Shown: piece after piece, positions 1 to 5,493 of the stretch | Layout of the letters: every line of letters begins with the position of its first letter | How positions within the stretch are numbered: the first letter of the stretch is position 1 | From: an uncultured Actinomycetes bacterium | GTDB lineage: Bacteria > Actinomycetota > Actinomycetes > S36-B12 | Direction of reading: 5' to 3' | NCBI GenBank assembly: GCA_937902285.1 | Contig: CALGTB010000038.1 | Location: 1-6,410 of the forward strand | DNA: 6,410 nucleotides | Program-made: the position numbers and the translations under genes | The notes under the pieces: generated by a model | The model's input: the letters and a program-made list of their open reading frames with translations, nothing else | Databases searched by the model: none | What the model was told of the DNA's origin: nothing

Positions 1-31
1 TTGACCCACTCACCTCAACCTCACATATGCT
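1..31 (+). promoter_or_regulatory. candidate promoter for the small ORF and Fur-family gene
   Basis: TTGACC at 1-6 resembles a -35 box and TATGCT at 26-31 a -10 box, with a 19-base spacer that is longer than ideal. Transcription would then begin near base 38, leaving a leader of about 22 bases before the ATG at 60. The -35 lies at the very edge of the window, so context is missing. This is pattern matching only; no operator is recognisable next to it. Confidence 0.25.
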
Positions 32-59
32 GATGCCCTCTTCAGCGAAGGGCGCTGCC

Positions 60-170
60 ATGACGACGACGGACTCGGCCGGCCGGCGGCGCTTCGTCGC
101 GCTGGAGTTGGTCGCCCTCGGTCATCGCCTCCCCGCTCTCGCCTACGACTGTCGTCGCAACTGCGCCTAA
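60..170 (+). CDS. possible 36-aa small ORF upstream of the Fur-family gene
   Basis: Not a recognised family. The ATG at 60 is preceded by GAAGGG at 47-52 with a 7-base spacer, a good ribosome binding site, and about four in five codons end in G or C, as in the real genes here. An in-frame ATG at 27 exists but has no such site. The peptide starts MTTTDSAGRRRF, has a short apolar middle (FVALELVALG) and ends in YDCRRNCA with Cys31 and Cys35. It ends 103 bases before the Fur-family start on the same strand. It could be a leader peptide, a small protein, a remnant of a longer gene, or chance. The binding site and codon use are observed; translation is inferred. Confidence 0.35.
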   Translation: MTTTDSAGRRRFVALELVALGHRLPALAYDCRRNCA

Positions 171-273
171 GCCGCCCGGATCACACCGTTCCCTCGCGGC
201 AAGGCAATTCCGATCGATCCGCCCGTTCCGGGCCGATCCGCCGACCGTCCACTCCACGCGAGAAGGAACCTCG

Positions 274-714
274 ATGAACTTGCTCATGTCTCTCCGCATC
301 GCCGGCCTGCGCGCGACACCGCAGCGCCAGTTCGTCCTCGAAGCCCTCGAGGACCTCCAGCACGCGACACCCACCGAGATCGCCATCGCCATTCAGGCGC
401 ACTCACCCAGCATCAACCTCTCCACCATCTACCGGACCCTGGACCATCTCGAAGAAGCGGGCATCGTCTCCCGCGCATTCCTCATCGGGACCGTTCCCCA
501 CTACTTCCTCCACGGACGGGGCCTGCACCTGGTCTGCACTTCGTGCGCCTTCATCGAGTGCGTCCCCGCCACCCCCATGAAGAGCTCCGTGAAAGCCGTC
601 AGGCGTCAGCACGGCTTCACCGTCGACCTAGCCGACGTCGTCCTGCGCGGCGCCTGCACTCTGTGCTCAGGTGCAGCCCAAACTGAACCTCACCACACCA
701 GTCGGGTCGCCTGA
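274..714 (+). CDS. Fur-family metal-responsive transcriptional regulator (Fur/Zur/PerR type)
   Basis: A 146-residue protein of normal length for the family. Fur-family proteins are cytoplasmic dimers that bind operators when loaded with Fe, Zn or Mn, or that sense peroxide. Residues 8-67 form the winged helix; GLRATPQRQ at 11-19 and STIYRTLDHLEEAGIV at 50-65 are the classic signature and recognition-helix region. The dimerisation half carries two CxxC pairs, Cys88/Cys91 and Cys128/Cys131, expected to hold structural zinc. The usual His-rich stretch before the first pair is thin: His80 and His85 remain, with Glu95 after it. His140 and His141 near the C-terminus might add ligands. The start is supported by AGAAGGA at 261-267 with a 6-base spacer. 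It stands alone apart from the small ORF at 60-170, so no target gene reveals its metal. Family assignment is firm; the sensed signal is unknown. Confidence 0.93.
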   Translation: MNLLMSLRIAGLRATPQRQFVLEALEDLQHATPTEIAIAIQAHSPSINLSTIYRTLDHLEEAGIVSRAFLIGTVPHYFLHGRGLHLVCTSCAFIECVPATPMKSSVKAVRRQHGFTVDLADVVLRGACTLCSGAAQTEPHHTSRVA

Positions 715-1001
715 GTCTGACGCAGACACGATGTCCCCTCGAATGGATCGTGACTGAGCGCAGGTTTCGTCGCCACACATCACCACCGACCACTGGTGAA
801 ACGTGTCCAACGATGGCGCTCCTCTAGTGATTCGAGTCCCGAGCACGGCGCTTCTCGCGTTCTCCCGCGGACGAAGTGTGAATCGACGCAGCGGCACTTC
901 GCCGGAGGGCGTGATGGGCCGCGAAATGCCCCGGGCGGGCACGCGCCGACGGAGACCCTGGAGGCCCATCAGGACCCTTCCAGGACCACCCGAGCGGTAC
1001 G
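715..1001. other. gene-poor stretch without a convincing coding region
   Basis: Open frames exist on both strands (796-1050 and 803-1012 on plus, 667-969 on minus), but none has a clear ribosome binding site or a recognisable domain, and they overlap one another. GTCTG at 715-719 and CAGAC at 723-727 form a small inverted repeat just after the Fur-family stop, without a T-run, so it is a weak terminator candidate. The rest holds nothing I can name. It may be decayed mobile DNA, given the repeats that follow beside the tRNA. Confidence 0.5.
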
Positions 1002-1025
1002 TTTGGGGCTAAATTTGGGGCTAAA
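1002..1025. repeat. perfect tandem repeat, 2 x 12 bp
   Basis: TTTGGGGCTAAA occurs at 1002-1013 and again at 1014-1025 with no mismatch and no gap. It is more AT-rich than the surroundings and lies 72 bases from the 3' end of the tRNA-Lys gene. Tandem 10-13 bp direct repeats beside a tRNA 3' end are what tyrosine-integrase arm-type binding sites look like; that role is inferred, since no integrase lies in the window. Confidence 0.9.
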
Positions 1026-1030
1026 CGGCC

Positions 1031-1055
1031 ATTTCCTATACATCAACTAGGAAAT
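1031..1055. repeat. inverted repeat, 8-bp perfect arms
   Basis: ATTTCCTA at 1031-1038 pairs exactly with TAGGAAAT at 1048-1055 around a 9-base loop. GGCC at 1027-1030 and at 1059-1062 could extend the stem past a 3-base bulge. It is AT-rich and lies between the tandem repeat and the tRNA-adjacent hairpin. It may be a recombinase or regulator binding site or a weak terminator; no T-run follows on the plus strand. Confidence 0.75.
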
Positions 1056-1060
1056 TTGGG

Positions 1061-1096
1061 CCGTGAAAGTTGTTGATTACCAACACTTTTCCACGG
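1061..1096 (-). repeat. imperfect inverted repeat abutting the tRNA-Lys 3' end (terminator or attachment core)
   Basis: CCGTG (1061-1065), AAAG (1066-1069) and TGTTG (1071-1075) pair with CAACA (1081-1085), CTTT (1086-1089) and CACGG (1092-1096) around the loop ATTAC. One unpaired T sits in the left arm and two unpaired bases in the right, giving 14 pairs. In the direction of tRNA transcription the hairpin starts directly after the discriminator base. It could stop tRNA transcription, though no U-run follows, or be part of an integration site. The base pairing is observed; the function is open. Confidence 0.6.
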
Positions 1097-1168
1097 TGGG
1101 TCGCCGGGGGCTCGAACCCCGAACCTACGGATTAAAAGTCCGCAGCTCTACCATTGAGCTAGCGACCC
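1097..1168 (-). tRNA. tRNA-Lys (anticodon UUU)
   Basis: The reverse complement folds into a full cloverleaf. The acceptor stem GGGTCGC pairs with GCGACCC; the D-arm contains TAGCTCAATGGTAGAGC; the anticodon stem GCGGA/TCCGT encloses the loop CTTTTAA with anticodon TTT; the T-arm CGGGG/CCCCG encloses TTCGAGC. The discriminator base is A at 1097. CCA is not encoded: the next bases read CCG, so CCA must be added enzymatically. The gene follows the SDR gene on the same strand, 80 bases downstream, and its 3' end faces the repeat-rich flank. Confidence 0.97.
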
Positions 1169-1217
1169 GCGGTGAGGCAGCAGCCCGCTCAGCCGGCCAC
1201 CATCAGCACACCGAGCC

Positions 1218-1248
1218 AGACTAGACGCTGCGACGGCGCAACCGTCAG
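1218..1248 (-). promoter_or_regulatory. candidate promoter of tRNA-Lys
   Basis: On the minus strand CTGACG (1243-1248) resembles a -35 box and TAGTCT (1218-1223) a -10 box, with a 19-base spacer. Transcription would start near 1211, about 43 bases before the mature tRNA 5' end. The -35 overlaps the small hairpin after the SDR gene. Confidence 0.3.
1232..1246 (-). terminator. small hairpin after the SDR gene
   Basis: GACGG (1232-1236) and CCGTC (1242-1246) form a perfect 5-bp stem around CGCAA, directly after the SDR stop codon at 1249-1251. There is no T-run, and the same bases overlap the proposed tRNA promoter, so it is a weak terminator candidate. Confidence 0.25.
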
Positions 1249-2040
1249 TCACTCCCCGGCCGTGTAGCGGGCGACGGTCTCCGTCACGACGGCCGTCGGC
1301 TCGTCGAGGATCCGCTGCATGTCCGTGACGAGCTTCTCGTGCACCAGCTCGGCGAAGCGATCCGGGAAGACGCAGGCCTCGCCGGAGGCCCATCCCTGAA
1401 GCGATCGCGCCGCAACATCGACGGGGCTCGCCTTGACGATGTCGTCCGACCTGACGATTTCGGTGTCGGTGAAGCCGGGGAAGACGCTGGTGACGCGGAC
1501 GCCGTCGGCCCGGAGCGCCTCGCGCATGGCGGCCGCCATCATCCAGCCGGCCGCCTTGCTGGCGCTATAGAAGGGGCCGCGTCGCGAGAGGACGAGAGCG
1601 GCGGCCGTGTGAACGAAGATGATGCCGCCGCGGTTGACGCGCAGCTGGGGAGCGAGCCCGGCGGCCAGGCGCCACGGCCCGAACGTGTGCACCTCGAAGA
1701 GGTCGCGCACATCGGCCTCGTCCTGGGCGAGCACCGAGCCGGTGCCGTCGCGTCCGGCGTTCGAGATGAGCAGGCTGACATCGTCATGCCCGGCGCAGAA
1801 GTCGTCGATGTGGGCAGGCTCGGTCATGTCGAGCCGCACGGGCACCAGACGGTCGCCGTACTGACGCAGCAGCGGGTCCAGCGCCGCGACGTCGCGGGCA
1901 CCGGCGTAGACGACGGCCGCGCCGCCGCTCATGAGCGCATCGACGAAGCAGGCACCGATACCCCGGTTGGCCCCGGTCACCAATGCGCGCACTCCGCTGA
2001 GCGCCGCGATGGGCAGGTCGGAGCGCCCCGGGTCGGTCAT
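1249..2040 (-). CDS. SDR-family NAD(P)-dependent oxidoreductase
   Basis: A 263-residue classical short-chain dehydrogenase/reductase, near the usual ~250. TGANRGIG at 22-29 is the cofactor-binding glycine motif, SNAG at 93-96 stabilises the central sheet, YSASK at 158-162 gives catalytic Tyr158 and Lys162, and PG at 188-189 follows strand 6. Arg49 in YAGARD suggests NADP(H), an inference. Two catalytic positions are unusual: the Ser 13 residues before Tyr is Thr145, and the expected catalytic Asn appears as His118 (FEVHTFG). The ATG at 2038-2040 overlaps the upstream methyltransferase stop as ATGA, which decides the start over an in-frame candidate 33 bases upstream and implies coupled translation. 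The substrate is unknown. It is probably the last protein gene of the 3512-1249 operon. Confidence 0.92.
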   Translation of the reverse strand: MTDPGRSDLPIAALSGVRALVTGANRGIGACFVDALMSGGAAVVYAGARDVAALDPLLRQYGDRLVPVRLDMTEPAHIDDFCAGHDDVSLLISNAGRDGTGSVLAQDEADVRDLFEVHTFGPWRLAAGLAPQLRVNRGGIIFVHTAAALVLSRRGPFYSASKAAGWMMAAAMREALRADGVRVTSVFPGFTDTEIVRSDDIVKASPVDVAARSLQGWASGEACVFPDRFAELVHEKLVTDMQRILDEPTAVVTETVARYTAGE

Positions 2041-2780
2041 CGCGACTCGTCGGCAAGCCGGCGGCAGACCCACGTGGCACGCAGGGTCGACGCATCGGCC
2101 GGCACCGAGGTGTACTCCTCAACGACCCTGACGACCGTGAACCCTGCGTCGACCAGGGCGGCACGCACGTCGTCATCGGCGTGGACGTGCTGGCGGTGCG
2201 TCTCCGTCGCGACGCCGAGCTCGTCCTCGAACTCGACGGTGGAGTCGACCGTGCGCGCCTCAGCGTCCACGACGTTGGTGAGGATGAAGACGCGGCCGTC
2301 CTCGTCTCCGTCGATGCGCGGGTTCTCCGCTGCGACGGCGAGCATGGCATCGGTGTGGAGGTCGAAGACGAGCCAGCCGTCGGGCCTGACCCGCCGGGCG
2401 ATCGCGACGAGGCTGGCCCGGAAGTCGGCGGGCGTCAGGTAGTTCAGCCCGTCGAAGGTGGAGACGGCCGCGTCGAAGACGGTGTCGACGGGCAAGTCCG
2501 GCAGCACCACGCGGCGCAGGTCGACGTCCGGCCCCAGCCGGGCTCGCGCCCGGTCGAGCATCGGCTGCGACGCGTCGATGCCCACCACGACGTAGCCGCG
2601 CGGGATGAGCTCGGCGGCCAGCAGGCCGGTCCCGCAGCAGACGTCGAGCACGGTGGTCACCTCGCCGGCATCGGCCTGCCAGAGGTCGTCGAGGTAGTCG
2701 GCCCACAACGGAAAGCAGGGGTCCACGACGAGCTCGTCGTAGACCCCTGCCAGCCGCGAGTAGGCCTCGGCCTCGCTCAC
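2037..2780 (-). CDS. class I SAM-dependent methyltransferase
   Basis: A 247-residue cytoplasmic enzyme expected to transfer a methyl group from S-adenosylmethionine; the acceptor is unknown. VLDVCCGTG at 44-52 is motif I, Asp69 in VGIDAS the acidic residue that contacts the SAM ribose, FDAAVSTFDGLNYL at 102-115 motif IV, and VRPDGWLVFD at 131-140 the strand after it. The N-terminal AYSRLAGVYDELV is typical of small-molecule methyltransferases of the Methyltransf_25/11 type. Residues about 165-200 look like the insert that often forms the substrate lid. The start is GTG at 2778-2780, 14 bases after the SHOCT gene stop, with only a weak ribosome binding site, so coupling to the upstream gene is likely. 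Its stop overlaps the SDR start, so the two may act on one pathway. Confidence 0.9.
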   Translation of the reverse strand: MSEAEAYSRLAGVYDELVVDPCFPLWADYLDDLWQADAGEVTTVLDVCCGTGLLAAELIPRGYVVVGIDASQPMLDRARARLGPDVDLRRVVLPDLPVDTVFDAAVSTFDGLNYLTPADFRASLVAIARRVRPDGWLVFDLHTDAMLAVAAENPRIDGDEDGRVFILTNVVDAEARTVDSTVEFEDELGVATETHRQHVHADDDVRAALVDAGFTVVRVVEEYTSVPADASTLRATWVCRRLADESR

Positions 2781-2794
2781 GGGTGATGCTGCGT

Positions 2795-3067
2795 TCAGAT
2801 GCCGAGGACCTTGGCCTTGGCGGCCGCGAACTCCTCGTCGGAGAGCACGCCCTGCGTGTGCAGCGCGGCAAGGTTCTGCAGCTGCGTCATCTGGTCGTCC
2901 TCGGCCGGTGCGGCCGGAGCCGCGGCGGGTGCCGGTGCAGCGGCGGCCTGCTGCTCCTGAGCCTGGGCGTTGTACTTCTCAGCCTGCCGGTGGGCGACGC
3001 GGCCCGAGACCGCGGTGGCGGTTCCGGCGACGACGGCGGTGCGGGCGGCCATGCGCATGAGTCCCAT
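2795..3067 (-). CDS. SHOCT domain-containing small protein
   Basis: A 90-residue protein in three parts. Residues 7-20 are apolar (ARTAVVAGTATAV), possibly a weak membrane anchor; residues 28-55 are a polar then Ala/Pro-rich linker; residues 60-90 are a SHOCT domain (MTQLQNLAALHTQGVLSDEE onward, ending in KAKVLGI). SHOCT is a short C-terminal helical-hairpin domain thought to help oligomerisation; it has no known catalysis. The start has GAAAGG at 3075-3080 with a 7-base spacer. It sits 34 bases after the DUF6325 gene and 14 bases before the methyltransferase, within the minus-strand operon. In my recollection DUF6325 and SHOCT genes are often neighbours in actinobacteria, which I could not verify here. 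Confidence 0.88.
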   Translation of the reverse strand: MGLMRMAARTAVVAGTATAVSGRVAHRQAEKYNAQAQEQQAAAAPAPAAAPAAPAEDDQMTQLQNLAALHTQGVLSDEEFAAAKAKVLGI

Positions 3068-3101
3068 GTTCGTGCCTTTCGTGTCGGTGGAGGTGGGAGG
3101 T

Positions 3102-3512
3102 CTACTCGGAGACGAGGGCGTTGACGACGTCGACCGGGATGCGGATCTGGTCGATCACGAAGCCGTCAGCGGCGGCGACGGCCTGGACGAAATTGGCCGC
3201 CCACGTGTTCTCGAAGGCGATGAGCAGCGCCGCGCTGTTGAGGGGCAGGTCGTCGGCGACCTCGTCGGCGTCCTCCTCGTTGAGGGCCCCGGCCTGCATG
3301 ACGTCGATGGACAGGAAGCCCTCGAGGCCCTCGCCCAGGTCGCCCGCCTCGATGGTGGTGATGGTGCCCGACTCGTCCTTCATGACGAACAGGAGGTCGA
3401 CGACCCGGATGGTGCCCGAGTTGACCAGATCGACGATCGCCGGGGCGATCTGCCCGCTGAACTTGTTTCCGGGGAATCCGATGATGACGACGTCAACGGG
3501 GCCGACTGCCAT
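3102..3512 (-). CDS. DUF6325 family protein
   Basis: A 136-residue acidic, probably cytoplasmic protein with no membrane segment or signal peptide. The start MAVGPVDVVIIGFPGNKFSG, the segment SGTIRVVDLLFVMKDESG at 32-49 and the C-terminal ALLIAFENTWAANFVQAV at 95-112 match my memory of the DUF6325 family, whose members are 130-150 residues of alternating strands and helices. They resemble DUF1269-type stress proteins in pattern, with no established reaction. The start is supported by AGGAGA (3518-3523) with a 5-base spacer. It is the first gene of the minus-strand cluster and is followed by the SHOCT gene. Family assignment is from pattern recognition; function is unknown. Confidence 0.83.
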   Translation of the reverse strand: MAVGPVDVVIIGFPGNKFSGQIAPAIVDLVNSGTIRVVDLLFVMKDESGTITTIEAGDLGEGLEGFLSIDVMQAGALNEEDADEVADDLPLNSAALLIAFENTWAANFVQAVAAADGFVIDQIRIPVDVVNALVSE

Positions 3513-3556
3513 GCTGCTCTCCTAGGGTCTGGGCGTGCGAGGGTGCTTCGCCATCG

Positions 3557-3585
3557 AGAATAACAGCGGAAGGGCCGAGGCGACA
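3557..3585 (-). promoter_or_regulatory. candidate promoter of the DUF6325-SHOCT-methyltransferase-SDR operon
   Basis: On the minus strand TATTCT (3557-3562) is a good -10 box within a rare AT-rich patch. A poor -35 match, TGTCGC (3580-3585), lies 17 bases upstream. Transcription would begin about 40 bases before the DUF6325 start. No operator is recognised. Confidence 0.35.
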
Positions 3586-3654
3586 CGCGAGTTCCCGCAT
3601 GCTGCCTCCGCCCGGCCCGCACCGTCGCGACCGGGGTCGAGGGCGGTGCTTTGG

Positions 3655-3660
3655 TACGGT
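3655..3660 (+). promoter_or_regulatory. candidate -10 box of the MycE-like methyltransferase gene
   Basis: TACGGT follows TTTGG in the divergent intergenic region and fits a TAnnnT -10 element, but no good -35 lies at the right distance. It would give a start near 3667 and a leader of about 50 bases to the ATG at 3717. It would leave only about 11 bases before the alternative GTG at 3678, which favours the ATG. Confidence 0.25.
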
Positions 3661-3716
3661 GACAGCGAATCCCGATCGTGAGCCGTTCGGCGTCCGAGGG
3701 ACAACTTGGGGCAGGC

Positions 3717-4610
3717 ATGGGCGAGCGTTTCCGGGAGTTCGTCAAGGGCATCCCCGTGATCGGCTCCGTGGCCCGGAAGGGCCGTCAGGCCCAGCTCGTC
3801 CTGAGCGGCAACCACCCCGTGCGGTCGACGTCACGCGTCAATCTCATCGCCGCGATGCCGGCGTTCACCCCCAACAGCGGGGGCACCTTCCGGCAGCGAT
3901 CGCCCTTCGTCATCGATGCCGTGAACGGCAGCTTCCCGGCCCTCGAGCGCCTCGCGCACGAGTACGGACGGCCCACGCCGGACGAGATGGACATGGCGAC
4001 GTTCGCTGGTCGGATGTCGTCCGATGCGTCACAGGCCGCGCGACTCAAGGAGCGCTTCGACCACTACGGCACGGACAAGTCGACGCTGCACGACTACCAC
4101 CTGGCCTACGCGGCGCTGCTGCCCGAGCCAGACGCCGTGCGCGGGGTCCTCGAGATCGGGATCGGCAGCAAGAACCTCGAGATCGTCTCCCACATGGAGG
4201 CGCCCGGTCCGCCGGGAGCGTCCCTGCGCGCCTTCCGGGACTACCTGCCGTCCGCCACGATCTACGGCGCCGACATCGACCGCGACATCCTCATCTCGGA
4301 CGACCGCATCCGCTGCTTCTACGTCGACCAGACCGACCCGGCGAGCGTCGACGCCCTGGGCACCCTGGTCCCGACCGACCTCGACCTCGTCATCGACGAC
4401 GGCCTGCACTCACCGCACGCGAACCTCCACGCGCTCGCACTCGGCCTGCGGCACGTGCGCCCCGGAGGGTGGGTGGTCATCGAGGACATCAACCAGGCCG
4501 CGCGCCCGATCTGGCGCGTGGCGACAGCACTGCTGCCGCCCGAGCGCTTCTCTGCCTACCTCGTGGCGGGCCAGGCGTCGTACATGTACCTCGTGCAGCG
4601 GCTGGCCTGA
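3717..4610 (+). CDS. class I SAM methyltransferase, MycE-like sugar O-methyltransferase type
   Basis: A 297-residue protein counted from the ATG at 3717. The N-terminal ~100 residues match nothing I know. The C-terminal half follows the MycE/MtfA pattern: FDHYGTDKS (114-122), the SAM-binding strand VLEIGIG (144-150), SLRAFRDYLP after it, YGADID with Asp186/Asp188, the metal and base motif DDGLH (Asp227, Asp228, His231), then RPGGWVVIEDI with Glu256/Asp257. In MycE such Asp/Glu residues bind Mg2+ and the His deprotonates a sugar hydroxyl; a sugar or glycoside acceptor is inferred here. An in-frame GTG at 3678 would add 13 residues, but MGERFREFVKGIPVIG looks like a natural start, with a G-rich stretch 5 bases before it. 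The gene is divergent from the DUF6325 operon and converges with the putative oxygenase gene. Confidence 0.87.
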   Translation: MGERFREFVKGIPVIGSVARKGRQAQLVLSGNHPVRSTSRVNLIAAMPAFTPNSGGTFRQRSPFVIDAVNGSFPALERLAHEYGRPTPDEMDMATFAGRMSSDASQAARLKERFDHYGTDKSTLHDYHLAYAALLPEPDAVRGVLEIGIGSKNLEIVSHMEAPGPPGASLRAFRDYLPSATIYGADIDRDILISDDRIRCFYVDQTDPASVDALGTLVPTDLDLVIDDGLHSPHANLHALALGLRHVRPGGWVVIEDINQAARPIWRVATALLPPERFSAYLVAGQASYMYLVQRLA

Positions 4611-4620
4611 CGAACAGGCC
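4604..4620. terminator. hairpin between convergent genes
   Basis: GGCCTG (4604-4609) and CAGGCC (4615-4620) form a perfect 6-bp stem around ACGAA, overlapping the methyltransferase stop codon. The convergent putative oxygenase gene ends at 4645, 25 bases on. There is no T-run on either strand, so this would be a terminator of the U-tract-poor kind found in high-GC actinobacteria. Confidence 0.4.
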
Positions 4621-4644
4621 TACGCTGCGGTCAGACGAGCCGGA

Positions 4645-5409
4645 CTACGCCTCGGAGTAGACCCGCGACGGGTCGTAGCCGTAGTGGGCGGTCCGGGCGG
4701 CGCGACGGGCCTGGGCCTCGTCCTCCATATCGCGGGCGAACCGGGCGTCGAGGGCCGGAGAGTCCACCTTCGTGACCGGGTTGCGCTCGAAGATCCACTT
4801 CTCCAGCGCCGGGCCCGACTCGAACGAGTTGATGAGGCAGTAGCGGGGCTTGTCGTCGACATGCCACACCGAGTGCCACATGCGCTCGGAGTCGACCACC
4901 AGCTGCGCGCCAGCGGGCAGGGCGAGGCGGGTCTCGGTGCTCGGGTCGTCGATGTCCTCGCGCAGGATCATGTACGAGTTGGGGTTGTCGGTGAGCTGCA
5001 TGAAGCTGCGGATGACCCAGCCCTCGCCGTCGGGGTTGCGGCGGTTGTTGTCGTCGAGGTGGGAGTTGTAGAGCGCGTCGGCGTACGAGTTCGGCTGCAG
5101 CTCGATGATGCGGCAGCGGCCGACGCGGGCGTCGACCTCCTTGACCCGCTGCACGAGCGTGGGGGCCTTGGCCACCTGCGCGTCGATCCAGATGCCGTCC
5201 TTGTCGTCGCGCGGCGGCTCGGAGTGCCAGAACGCGTTGCACTCGATCTCGCCCTGGGCGCTGGCCAGCGGCGCGAAGCGGGTGTCGCCGGACGACTTCC
5301 AGTCGACGTACTCCAGGGACATCCACTCCGACGGGTCGACCACGCCGCCGTACGAGTCGAGCACGACATAGCCGGTCTCTTCGAGGATGGGCATGTGGAA
5401 GTGCGACAC
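4645..5409 (-). CDS. putative 2-oxoglutarate/Fe(II)-type oxygenase (cupin-like), otherwise uncharacterised
   Basis: A 254-residue soluble protein I cannot place in a named family. NSHLDDNN at 116-122 gives an HxD pair (His117, Asp119), followed about 60 residues later by SERMWHSVWH with His179 and His183 and then Arg189 in KPRYCLINSF. This HxD...H...R order is that of iron and 2-oxoglutarate binding in oxygenases of the aspartyl-hydroxylase or phytanoyl-CoA type. LPAGAQLVVDSERMWHSV also reads like the late strands of a double-stranded beta-helix. The C-terminal ~40 residues are charged and probably helical. The start is GTG at 5407-5409, backed by GGAGG at 5415-5419 with a 5-base spacer. It is convergent with the MycE-like methyltransferase. 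Metal and co-substrate are inferred from spacing only. Confidence 0.6.
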   Translation of the reverse strand: MSHFHMPILEETGYVVLDSYGGVVDPSEWMSLEYVDWKSSGDTRFAPLASAQGEIECNAFWHSEPPRDDKDGIWIDAQVAKAPTLVQRVKEVDARVGRCRIIELQPNSYADALYNSHLDDNNRRNPDGEGWVIRSFMQLTDNPNSYMILREDIDDPSTETRLALPAGAQLVVDSERMWHSVWHVDDKPRYCLINSFESGPALEKWIFERNPVTKVDSPALDARFARDMEDEAQARRAARTAHYGYDPSRVYSEA

Positions 5410-5493
5410 GGTGGCCTCCAGCCAGACGAGGGATCCCCACCATTTTCCGCCCGCCGCAGGGGCGTCCCGAACGCCGAAGGGCCCGGTTCGCCC

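Noticed and set aside
822..846. Possible tRNA fragment (GATTCGAGTCC resembles a T-loop) as a duplicated attachment site
   Set aside because: The flanks do not pair into a T-stem and the sequence does not match the tRNA-Lys 3' end.
796..1050. Open frames at 796-1050 and 803-1012 as integrase or excisionase remnants
   Set aside because: The location beside a tRNA made this tempting, but neither shows a tyrosine-recombinase motif, a ribosome binding site or clear coding bias.
1339..2442. 367-codon open frame on the plus strand
   Set aside because: It lies antisense to the SDR and methyltransferase genes, which have clear motifs. Its residues are low-complexity and match no family, as expected for the opposite strand of high-GC genes.
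3563..3590. Second DosR-like half site (GGCCCTTCCG on the minus strand) upstream of the DUF6325 gene
   Set aside because: Only one loose half matches and no partner arm is present. GC-rich DNA produces such matches by chance.
3678..3716. Upstream GTG start for the MycE-like methyltransferase
   Set aside because: There is no ribosome binding site before it, it would lie only about 11 bases after the proposed transcription start, and the added 13 residues look unlike a protein start.
4631..5443. 270-codon open frame on the minus strand
   Set aside because: It is a shifted frame of the putative oxygenase gene, Arg-rich and motif-free. The 4645-5409 frame has the ribosome binding site and the HxD...H pattern.
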